Below, piece after piece: positions 23,880 to 33,063 of a DNA stretch of 64,000 nt. Source of the DNA: Blasia pusilla (lineage: Eukaryota; Marchantiophyta; Marchantiopsida; Blasiales); NCBI GenBank assembly GCA_050084515.1, contig CM114271.1, positions 60,822,001-60,886,000 of the forward strand, written 5' to 3'. Below the pieces are notes generated by a model that was given only the letters and a program-made list of their open reading frames with translations, was not told the origin of the DNA and did no database searches. Position numbers and translations under genes: made by a program. Numbering within the stretch: the stretch's first letter is position 1; each line of letters opens with the position of its first letter.

Positions 23880-25053
23880 CTTGGCCTACCTCTAAACATG
23901 CCTCTCAACGAAGGTCAAAACATCTATCCCTAGTGTGACCATATCTGTGGCAATAGTCACACTGGTACTATGGTGGGGCCATCCTCTATGGCTCTTGAGC
24001 AATCAGAGGCGCTCGTGGTCCTCTCCCATGCTGTGGGCATTCTCTCTGCCTATAGGCCCCTCCACACGTCCAACAAGATAACATCGGTCCCTTCTGGGCG
24101 ACATATATAGGTACGGGTCGTTGCCTCATAGGCTCACGGTACCCGCCCTGCTCTCTAGGCACATTGACTCGCTCCCGTGGTACTGGTGCTCGCTGTGGCA
24201 CCTATGGGGTCACCATCGCTCATGGACCCGTCAACTCTCGAGAAAATCCAACGATCACTACCTGCTCCTCACTCATGTTGAGCTCAATATGCTTAGACAA
24301 CTCAAAGACCACCTTCAATGTGGGCTTCAGTGTGTGAATCAGCATTGCATCTCAGACTTTCCTTCGTAGTTCTCGGTCCAGAACCCCGTACCAATATTGG
24401 ATTGAGTGCGCCTTAGTCCCTCCATACGTAGCAATGATCAGCCTCCTCATGCGCGTGAATGCCTCTCTTAGACTCTCACCCGCTCGTCGCTGAAAATCTT
24501 GTAGACTCTTCAGCTTGTCGGTGCGTACGCCCTGGTAGCTCTTCCCCAATTTTTGGAAGAACTCCACTGTGGTACTAAAGCTGGGTGGTCCTCTACCACC
24601 AGAGGTCTCTGCCACATTGCCTGTCTCACTGCCCTCCTCTCCATCTAGTCTCCGGGATGATGGTATGGATCTCTCTACTCTCACAATCCCATCATATGCC
24701 TCGCGACCACTAGTCGACACATACCCTGGAGCCCAATACATCCTTCAGGCATCGATCTCTACTGAATATAGTGATCGAAACTCCATGTAGTCATCCATCG
24801 GAGGACAGTCCAAGTGCTAGAACAACCCCTTCCATGCCATGAAAGGGTTGAACCGTGTCGGGGTCCGTATCTCCTTGAAGTCGCACCACGTGTCAAACTC
24901 CTCAATAAAATCATCTAAGTCGATGGTGCCCACTGCACCCGAGAAATGACGCATGCCCCGATGGCCCATGTCGTCCATCTCCTGCCAAGTGATACTGCCT
25001 CCGTCTGCGATCTCGTCACCAGACCCGGTGTCTAGTGATGACGATCCAACCAC
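23880..25053 (-). pseudogene. Gypsy gag remnant with CCHC zinc knuckle
   Basis: The N-terminal part, 25053-24817, reads MRHFSGAVGTIDLDDFIEEFDTWC in context. The capsid part, 24741-24352, includes VEFFQKLGKSYQ, TDKLKSLQDFQRRAGESLREAF and RMRRLIIATYG. An Arg/Pro-rich stretch follows at 24201-23986. An intact zinc knuckle CDYCHRYGHTRDRC (C-x2-C-x4-H-x4-C) is encoded at 23961-23920. Gag would package element RNA. Frameshifts divide it into at least three pieces. It is colinear with the plus-strand gag at 12.3-13.5 kb. Confidence 0.85.
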
Positions 25054-26160
25054 GGATGGATGTCAAAGTAGCTCATGACTCGTAAACCCTCGGTATCTCT
25101 GTCCAATCCCTGTCACACCACTACTAATGCTCGCACTACCCCGTTCTTCCGAACCCTGGAAGAACGTTCTTGATGACAACCCTGTCTCACCCGCTCAAGC
25201 ACTCAGACTCACCGAGAGTCTTCCACACTCCTCACTAACTCACCGATGCTAATGATAATCCCGTGATGACACAACCCGGCCTCACGCACATTCAACACTC
25301 GGGCTGACCATGAGCGTCCCAACTGACTTACCTAACCTAGCGACACTCTCGGGTCATACATGCGACCCCTACTCGGCAACCGCCGTATATCCACCAACAT
25401 GCTACACATGAAAAGAGTCTACACTTGTCACCATCACTGCACGGACCTAGCACCAACTACTACCCAATACCTTGCACTCTCAATCACATACGACAAGTGC
25501 AGGAAAAGGGACTCAATTGGGTAACATGATCACACCCTCCAACCTACGCACCATCAACACTCACTCCTCCATATGGTACGGCAACCTCTGCAACACAACA
25601 CTCTCCTCGACCAACACCTCGAACCTCCCGTCAACAAATGCGGACTACCCATTGACATCAGTGCATGTGTCTCCAGCACTACCACTCCGTCAAAACACTC
25701 TCCACCAAACCACTCTCCACCACAATCGGTGAAGAACTACCGAGTCAATCCCGAGTCGACTCCTAATGACTGAAAAACTCCCGTCGTGAATCCTACCATG
25801 CTCGCAAAACACCAAGTCTAAAAATGCTCTTCCACTATGTAACTCGCCTACCAAGGCTGGTACTAACCATATCAGCCCTTACACTGTCCACCTTACTTGG
25901 TAGCCCGTCTACCCCATTTTCTTTCTACCACATCCGCTCTCCCTTCTTGACTCTCCGTTCCCGCGCCCTGGTCCCTTACCTTTCTCAAACCTTCGACTTG
26001 GACAACCCGTACTCACGACCGCATCCCCCTGCCGAACTAGAGTCTCTCCATGTGCACCCTATCAAGCCTCAGGCACACGGCCCTATGCGGGGGGAAGTGG
26101 TTATAAATGCCGGGGGGGCGGGATGCGCCCGCGACCTAATCCTAGCCCTAGACCCCTAGC
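25054..26160 (-). other. Gypsy leader between LTR and gag
   Basis: Non-coding sequence between the LTR-like region and the Gag start of the minus element. Open frames on the plus strand (25472-25773, 25824-26159) are out of register with any gypsy protein and are ignored. No tRNA-complementary primer site was identified. Confidence 0.45.
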
Positions 26161-27460
26161 TAGCGGCCTTTACTTGATAGGCCCCCGGTGGCTACAAGCC
26201 CTAAGGGTATACTTCTCCTCTCTCTCTCGACACTCTCCTTTGCGTACACTCGACGCCACACTGCGCGCTACACTTGGTTGCTGTTCCCCGTCAATCCGCA
26301 CCAAAGAAATCTGCGAAAAATGGACAACGCTTGTGCGCACAGCCTTCTGAATACAAAATGACCAACAAAAAATGCCAACCAGCGTCTCCACGGGCTCCCC
26401 ACCGAGGCAACTCGCTTGCCTACGTGCAAACAACGAATTCTCACCAGCCCCTTGACATCTTTCTCATGTAAAAATAAAGAGTAGTAAAAATGGCACACCC
26501 GGCCTAAAACTCCATTCCTCAATCTACATTGGCATATCAAGCCTCGTCCACCCTCTACTATCAAGGAATTCGGACGCTAGCACCCTAGTCCTATCTCACA
26601 CACATACAAGAGAGGTGCTCCAACGGCCCAACGTGAGAAAGATGGCTTAGGAAACCCATCTTCCTCTCTTATATAGGATTGGGAAGAGCCAAAAGACTTT
26701 TCCCTTATAAATAGCTATCCCCTTGGTAACCTGCGCGCACAGGTTATCAGGGGCGGATGATCTGGTCAACAAGTCACCCGGTTGTGAAAGACCTCAACAG
26801 GAAAGTTGTCAGAAACAACGTTCTTGACACAATGGACCTATCCTCAACCTCATCCGATGCCGTGGGACAAAGTTACACTCAAGATAGTCCGCTCCTACGC
26901 CCTATCCACGATAGATCTCGGCCTATCGGCTACTCGGATATGACGAGGCGCATTGCTTGGTGGAGCCCAACGCCAACGAGTGAGAGCAAGCGATGGAATT
27001 TTCCATTGGAGTGATGGTACTACCATCACTATTAGAGGCATTATGATATTATGTCTTGTATCAAGTGATGGAGGTGAACTCCTTGACATGGATTATCAAC
27101 TCAGGAGTAGCTGAGTAGCATCGGATGAGGTTGCGACAAGTCATAGTTGTTGCGTTGGTGAGCCCCATGCCTATCAAAATAACTTTGACAATGGCTGGGG
27201 ATGAGATCCAAGGAGATTGATACATTGGAGGTGATCGAGATAGAAACCCTTGGACTTCTTGCGATACTTTGCAGGTACGCCAGAAGATGACAGTGGTTGG
27301 GGATGAGATCAAAGGAGATCGACACATTGGGGATGTCGTGCGCATACATATTGCTACACAACATACATCGTTGGTCACATCTACACCACACAACACCGAT
27401 CTTTCCCACACACGGGTCGATCCACACATGTACAAAAATCAACTTTTATATATATATCAC
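26161..27460 (-). repeat. Gypsy 5' LTR-like region (contains block R1)
   Basis: 27350-27455 matches the LTR start at 17507-17627. 26468-26945 (R1) is repeated directly at 27469-27960 (R2), sharing 'agtagtaaaaatggcacac', 'tcaagcctcgtccaccct', 'gagaaagatggcttagga' and 'acgccctatccacgatagat'. It contains a TATA-like 'ctcttatatagg' and a near-palindrome with arms GGTAACCTG/CAGGTTATC at 26725-26748. The exact LTR end and primer site are unclear. Confidence 0.6.
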
Positions 27461-27468
27461 AAAAAAAA

Positions 27469-28040
27469 ATAAAGAGTAGTAAAAATGGCACACCTGGCCT
27501 AAAATTCCACTCCTCAATCTACATCAGCATATCAAGCCTCGTCCACCCTGCGCTATCAAGGAATCTAACGCTAGTACCCTAGTCCTATCTTACACACATA
27601 CAAGAGAGGTGCTCCAACGGCCCAACATGAGAAAGATGGCTTAGGAAATCCATCTTCCTCTCTTATATAGGGTTGATAAGAGCCAAAAGGCTCTTCCCCT
27701 AGAAATAGCTATCCCTTTGGTAACTTGCGCGCATAGGTTACCAAGGGCGGGTGACCTGGTCAACAAGTCACCCGGCTGTTAAAGACCGCAACATGAAAGT
27801 TGCCAAAAACGACGTTCCCGACACAATGGACCTATCCTCAACCTCATCCAACATCGTGGGACAAAGTTACACTCAAGATAGTCCGCTGGCTCCTACGCCC
27901 TATCCACGATAGATCTCGACATATCAACTACTCAGATGTGACAGGGATGATCGGGAGAGTGACAGGGATGATCGGGAGAGAAATCCTTGGATTTCTTGAG
28001 ATGTTGTGCAATTACACCAAAAGATGGCAGCCATAGCATC
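27469..28040 (-). repeat. Second partial gypsy LTR copy (R2)
   Basis: 27469-27960 is a diverged direct repeat of 26468-26945. 27945-28030 also resembles 27225-27310 (cttggatttcttgagat against cttggacttcttgcgat). It therefore represents a partial LTR lying head-to-tail against the full one, with about 270 bp deleted. Near its right end 'gtgacagggatgatcgggaga' is duplicated in tandem (27940-27980). Plus-strand gypsy pol begins directly after it. Confidence 0.6.
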
Positions 28041-29420
28041 GAGCGTGATTCATCAGTTCCTTAGGAGTCATAGAAGTTGCTTTTCATTCAGTATGTATGA
28101 TTTGGGTACGCTAAAGGATCCAAGGATCTGCATTGAGTGGTCTAGCGACACGCCGATCTTCCAACAATCCTATAAGTACAGTGATATGGAGAGGGCCCTA
28201 ATTCAAAGTAGGAGCCATGATTTGGTTGGAGCATGACTACTAAAGATGTCGCATGGAGAGTATCTGTCTGCCACTTTTATGCCCACCAAGAAGGGTGTGC
28301 ATGGCAATCGAACGGATAGGTAGATGTATGGAGATTACCAACCAATCAATCGGAAACCAAAGTCTGATAAGTATGTTATGCCCACTAACTTTGCATGCCC
28401 AATAGCATCAAAGGTCTTCAATTCCTTAGATCTTTGAGCCTGATACCATCAGTTGCCTATCAAATTGGAAAACATGCAGAAGATGGCATTTTGGGGCATC
28501 TATCCTCACGAGAAGGATTTTTTGTAGTAGTGGTGCTTCTCACCATTTGGGTTAAAGAATGCTCTGGCAAAGTTTTAAAGGGTTATGGATAGGATCTTGG
28601 TAAGTTTGGATTTTGCTAGATGTTACATTGATGACATTGTAGTCTTTAGTATCATGATTGGGAAGCATGAGCAATACTTGGAGGAGGTGTTTCGACGATT
28701 GCAATTACATGGGTTTAAGTTACATCCGAGAAAGTGCAAGTTCTTTTAAAACAAAATTGAATATTTGGATCATACTCTACACCCACTTGGACTTTATATT
28801 CAACGGACCAAGATAGAGGCTACCTGGTGTATTCCACGCCTTACAAATATGATTCGAGTTTGTGCATTCATGGGATTGGAAAACTTTTACCAACAGTACA
28901 TCAAGGGTTTTAGTTTGATTACAAAGCCACTAGCCTTATTGATCAAGGTGGATCACGAGTGGCACAAGAGGAATAAGCATAAGAGAGCATTTCAACTGCT
29001 CGAGGACAAATTAACGTTCGCGCCCATATTAAGGAGATCAATCAGAGGACGTCCTTTCTAGCTGTTGACAGATTAGAGTAGTGCTCACCCTACATGACGA
29101 TAAGGATAGAGAGTTTGTGGTGACTTATGCGAGTTGCTCAAACAATGCTGCAAAGGCAAAGTAGAACTCGTATGAGAGTGAGTGGTTGGTTGTAGTGTGG
29201 ATTGTCACGCATTTCAGATATTATTTATTTGGCAACCTCTTTACTATCATCACTGATTATCAACCACTTAAGTTGTTGATGGAGTCCAACAAGTTTACGG
29301 GAAAGCTTGCGAGATGGACACTATTGTTGCAAAAGTCTGATTTCCACATGGTACATCGACCTCGGACGCCCCACCATGATATAAATGGGTTGAGTTGTAA
29401 TCCCTGTCTGAGTCCATAGG
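28041..29420 (+). pseudogene. Plus gypsy reverse transcriptase and RNase H remnant
   Basis: Plus-strand frames read SYKYSDMERALIQSRSHDL, MSHGEYLSATFMPTKK, then the catalytic RCYIDDIVVFS block near 28620, HPRKCKFF, LHPLGLYIQRTKIEATW (28765-29061), and RNase H FTIITDYQPLKLLMESNKFTGKL (29186-29419). Domain order and residues match the minus element. There are many stops and shifts. No protease or methyltransferase segment lies upstream: this fragment begins within the reverse transcriptase, directly against LTR block R2. Confidence 0.85.
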
Positions 29421-30380
29421 ATGCAAATAGAGCTTGTTGGCATGGAGAGAGTGATAAAAGTTGGTTCTTGGATGACACACATTAACCTATTTTTGCTTGT
29501 TGGCTATGGGGAGCAAGAGTGTTGAGACTTCAATGGCAAGGCTTAATGGAGAGTCCTTAGATCCAAAGGTCGATGAGGAGCCCACAGGTGGCCGAGATAT
29601 TCACAAGGATGCAGTGGTCTTAGAGTACCTACGTATAGGAAGCGTTGCAAGCACATTGGGTGCTCTACAACGAGATCGGATTCTACAATGAGCCAGATGA
29701 TTTTGGTGGGAGGGGATGCATATGTTGTGAGTTTGGGAGGATGACAGAGTTACATAGTGCCTTATTCTTTGCAGAGAGCACGTTTGGTGCAATATGCCCA
29801 CCACGTGTTGGATCATTATGTAGTGAGCGGATGTACAACTTGCTCTTGATAAAATATTTTTGTCTATCAGACACCATGCACCTAACAAAAAAATTCTTCT
29901 TAGATCGAATGTTGAGTCATTATGGTGCGCGTCTGAGGTGTTGAAAGACCTGAGTACATAGTTTAGCAAGGATTTTCAAACCTTGTGTGATTAGGTGTTA
30001 ATTGACCACCACACCACTTCATGAGATCATCTTGAGGCAGATGGACTAGCGGAGAGAGTTGTGCAGACGGTGAAGAGAGGTTTACCCAAGTATGACTTAC
30101 AAAGAGGTCACCAAGAAGATTGGGGCCTACAGTTTCCATGGTTGGTGATGAGATAGAGATTAAGCATGCTGATATCCTTAGCAACTTTCTCACCATACTT
30201 ATTGCTTTATGGCTGAGAGCTTGATTTATCTACGGAAATTTGTCGTAATGCTAGTGAGGTGTTAAACCTTGATGATCCTGATGTATGGATGCAAGAATGT
30301 TCTCAAATGGTTGAGTTGTTTCAGAGAGTTATGCCCATGATATTTGAGAACTTATCTCGATTACGCAACATCTAGATATT
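29421..30380 (+). pseudogene. Plus gypsy spacer and integrase remnant
   Basis: The spacer frame 29497-29691 (VDEEPTGGRDIHKDAVVLEYLRI) is colinear with the minus element's VSEEATSGRDIHDDVEVVEFLRI. Integrase pieces follow: at 30000-30110, DHLEADGLAERVVQTVKRGLPK, and at 30325-30370, VMPMIFENLSRLRNI then a stop. Much of the catalytic core between 29700 and 30000 is unreadable. Confidence 0.75.
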
Positions 30381-31580
30381 TTGAGTTACGCCACTATTTG
30401 GGAAGGTGGTTATTCGCTTACAATCCAAAGATGTCATCAGGGATACTATGTCTACTTATAGCAAATGAAATGCACTTATGACATTGGATGTGAGCGTAAG
30501 GCGTACCATCTTGAAAGTGCATGATGTCCTGCCATCTGCTATTCTCTTATTGGAGGGACACAATTTTATGGCTTAGAAGGACCATGTCCGTAACAGTACG
30601 TCATGTCACCTTCCTAACATTGACGGTACAGTTGATCTGAGTCCAACACTAGTTCTTGCAAGCTTGTGTTGTATGTTGTGTGGTTTTGCCCGTAGTGCAT
30701 CCATGATGTTGGTCTGTGATGGGTGTTCGAGAGGGTGGCACATGGGATGTGTGACACTTCCAAGATGGTACGCGTAGGGCGTACCATCTTGAAAGTGCAT
30801 GATGTCCTGCCATCTGCTATTCTCTTATTGGAGGGACACAATTTTATGGCTTAGAAGGACCATGTCCGTAACAGTACGTCATGTCACCTTCCTAACATTG
30901 ACGGTACAGTTGATTTGAGTCCAACACTAGTTCTTGCAAGCTTGTGTTGTATGTTATGTGGTTATGCCTGTAGTGCATCCATGATGTTGGTCTGTGATGG
31001 GTGTTCGAGAGGGTGGCACATGGGATGTGTGACACTTCCAAGATGGTACGCGTAGGGCGTACCATCTTGAAAGTGCATGATGTCCTGCCATCTGCTATTC
31101 TCTTATTGGAGGAACACAATTTTATGGCTTGGAAGGACCATGTCCGTAACTGTACGTCATGTCACCTTCCTAACATTGGCACGTTGATTTGAGTCAACAC
31201 TAGTTCTTGCAAGCATTAGTGCATCCATGATGTTGATTGATGGGTGTTGAGAGGGTGGCACATGGGATGTGTGACACTTCCAAGAACACTAGTACCATCT
31301 TGAAAGTGCATGATGTCTGCCATTGCTATTCTCTTATTGGAGGGACACAATTTTATGGCTTGGAAGGACCATGTTCATGTCACCTTCCTAACATTTGATC
31401 TGAGTTGATTTGAGTCCAACACTAGTTCTTGCAAGCTTGTGTTGTATGTTATGTGGTTATGCCTGTAGTGCATCCATGATGTTGGTCTGTGATGGGTGTT
31501 CGAGAGGGTGGCACATGGGATGTGTGACACGACCTCTCACTAGGGTTCCTCGCGGAAGATGGATATGCCCTTGATATACA
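30381..31580 (+). pseudogene. PHD-finger domain of the plus gypsy pol, within a tandem array
   Basis: One frame through the terminal repeat unit reads CCMLCGYACSASMMLVCDGC, then SRGWHMGCVTRPLTRVPRG, then RWICP and a TGA at 31572-31574. This is the C-x2-C ... C-x2-C ... W-H-x2-C ... PL-x2-VP-x-G-x-W-x-C-P order of a PHD finger. The last x-C of the final pair is replaced by TGA-TAT. Upstream it is preceded by a possible extra Cys pair (NCTSCHLPNI). The preceding three repeat units encode the first part of the finger but lack the W-x-C-P ending, because the unit boundary interrupts it. PHD fingers read histone H3 tail modifications. Confidence 0.7.
30501..31529. repeat. Tandem array of four PHD-encoding units (278 bp)
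   Basis: Units run 30501-30778, 30779-31056, 31057-31289 and 31290-31529. The first two are 278 bp and nearly identical. The third and fourth are shortened by small deletions. At the unit junctions (30761-30791 and 31039-31069) a perfect 13-bp inverted repeat occurs, CAAGATGGTACGC, 5 nt, GCGTACCATCTTG, so the duplication breakpoints coincide with a hairpin. Near-identity of units 1 and 2 points to recent expansion after the element was already dead. Confidence 0.9.
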
Positions 31581-31772
31581 TAGGGTAGACACTAGGTAGT
31601 CTTTGATCCATACTTTTTCCTTTGACATGGATTAAAAGAAGGCGACTAATGATGGGGCCACATGAGCATCCGGCCGTTGCGCTCTTAGCATCCCAAAGAT
31701 GTGTGTCATGGTAGGTAGGGATGCATGACTATCCACATTTAGAGGGACCTAACCACCAGCTAGGGGGCAATT
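31581..31772 (+). other. Gypsy 3' untranslated tail and polypurine tract
   Basis: Non-coding sequence after the PHD finger, ending in AGCTAGGGGGCAA (about 31761-31773). This is a good polypurine tract, in the position equivalent to AACTAGGGGTGGT of the minus element. Confidence 0.5.
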
Positions 31773-32696
31773 GAAGATATTTTTGTACTCGATCGTCTCG
31801 ATGTCAGAATGTCAAGAGTTAGTGTGGTATTTTGTGTATTTTTGTGTGTATTCGATGACATCGATGTATATGTGCACAAAAAATGTCACGTCTTTTAGGA
31901 TGGATCAATGAGTTTATAGTAGAGTGCCTTCAAGGATATTGGAAAACATCTTGGCAATTGAAGATTGAGTTATAGTCAAGCCCGTTGGACACCCGAACTG
32001 CTACATTTAGTACTTATGTGAAGTAGGGAAGCTTAATCTTGGTTAGTCAATTAAGCGCGATTATCTTAGATAGGGTTAGTTAATCACAGTTAGTCTAACT
32101 CAAGACTATGATTATGAGTACATACCCTATATAATTGAAAAGAGGATCGGCCTCCACTCATTCTCTCATTGCAAAATTTCGTTCTCCAAGGTGGTGTGTG
32201 AGTGTGAGAGTTGTATCCCACCAATTATGCTTGTTTAGCAATTTTCTACACTCAAGAGGTGGAGGATGACCTGTTATGGCCATTGGTAACTTGAGAGAGA
32301 AAGTTTCCCCTTCGTTTCGATTTATTTGGAGCTATAGAGAAAAACTTATTATTTCACGTAAGAGACCATTATAAGTATAATTGAATTTCAATTTTGAAAA
32401 GTGGCCCTTGACCCCCTACAAAAAGTTAAGATCTAAGGAGGTGACCTACGAGCATAGGTTACCATAGAGAGAGTTGGAAGGGGAGAGAGCTGAGAGATGG
32501 AAGGGGATATACCCAAAGAGAGAGAGCTTTGAGCTCATTCACTCTTTGTTGAAGCTCTTGGCATGAGATGACAGAGCTATTGTCCTCCTTGCCTTGTGAG
32601 TAACCCAAGCCTCTCATCGCGAGAGTGGGTTTGGTTTGAAGAGAGAGAGAGAGAGAGAGAGAGAGGTATGCACTTGTTGAGAGATCTTGATTTAAT
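31773..32696 (+). repeat. Gypsy LTR-like block interrupted by a copia LTR
   Basis: It starts after the purine tract ('attgaagatatttttgtac'). The same start recurs at 32697-32830 ('attggaaatattttggtac', 'agttagtgtggtat'). Near 32440-32463 it has the near-palindrome with arms GGTGACCTA/TAGGTTACC that also occurs in the minus element's LTR. A short GA run follows at 32641-32666. A copia LTR is inserted at 31951-32250. Without it the block is about 620 bp. Confidence 0.55.
31951..32250 (+). repeat. Solo copia LTR inserted in the gypsy LTR
   Basis: About 300 bp, the reverse complement of the copia LTR at 13529-13841, ending TTTTCTACA. No copia coding sequence flanks it on either side, so it is a solo LTR, the usual product of LTR-LTR recombination. 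I did not find a convincing 5-bp target duplication (acatc against ctcaa). Confidence 0.75.
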
Positions 32697-33063
32697 TGGA
32701 AATATTTTGGTACTCGATCGCGTGTCTCAATGTCTAGATGCCATGAGTTAGTGTGGTATCTTGTGTATTGGGTACCAACAATATATGTTGTATAGTAACA
32801 TGTATGCGCACAACGAGGTGCTTTAGAAGTATCTCATTGAGTAGTTCACTATCCTCATATCGAGGAGGTCATCCTCGGGTAGCGAGCCTCGTGAGTTTGG
32901 AGGGCCCATGCATAATAGGCACTTGATGGGTAGTTCTATGCCAATTAGTTCGGGTCCTACTTATGGGGAGCCGCAAGCTCTGGCAACGCCTAGAGACCCT
33001 TATAGTCGTGTTGGACCTTCTATAGGTCTAGCACAACCTCTTGGTAAGTTAGATGCACGACCT
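32697..33063 (+). repeat. Second gypsy LTR start plus possible gag remnant
   Basis: 32697-32830 repeats the LTR start seen at 31773-31880 and shares 'tatgttgtatagtaacatg' and 'atgcgcac' with the minus element's LTR (27330-27365, reverse complement). A short open stretch then reads SEPREFGGPMHNRHLMGSSM and a Pro/Ser/Gly-rich tail, possibly an N-terminal Gag segment of another gypsy copy. Confidence 0.4.

Larger units (their letters stand above)
17507..27460 (-). mobile_element. Minus-strand Ty3/gypsy element carrying a DNA methyltransferase domain
   Basis: A roughly 10-kb element read from right to left: LTR-like region about 27460-26160, leader 26160-25054, Gag with zinc knuckle, aspartic protease, a C5-cytosine methyltransferase-like domain, reverse transcriptase, RNase H, integrase, PHD-like finger, a purine tract (AACTAGGGGTGGT) and a 3' LTR fragment 17627-17507. 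The LTR start is shared at both ends: 17507-17600 matches 27360-27450 (for example 'catcgttggtcacatctaca' and 'gatccacacat'). The left LTR is truncated to about 120 bp and the right LTR lacks its first 20 or so bases. Every coding block has stops or shifts, so this copy is inactive. Confidence 0.85.
12260..32696 (+). mobile_element. Plus-strand Ty3/gypsy element, split by nested insertions
   Basis: Gag coding sequence on the plus strand ends abruptly at 13528. Plus-strand pol resumes at about 28040 with reverse transcriptase, RNase H, integrase and a PHD-like finger, followed by a purine-rich tract (AGCTAGGGGGCAA, about 31761-31773) and an LTR-like end. The gag and pol proteins resemble those of the minus-strand gypsy element inside, so both belong to one clade. 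Between them lie a minus copia element and the minus gypsy element. The protease and the first part of the reverse transcriptase were not found, so the insertions came with deletion. It is equally possible that the 5' and 3' parts come from two related copies. Confidence 0.55.

Noticed and set aside
30501-31529. CRISPR-like array
   Set aside because: Repeats are 278 bp and contiguous without unique spacers, in a plant nuclear context. It is a tandem duplication of retroelement sequence.
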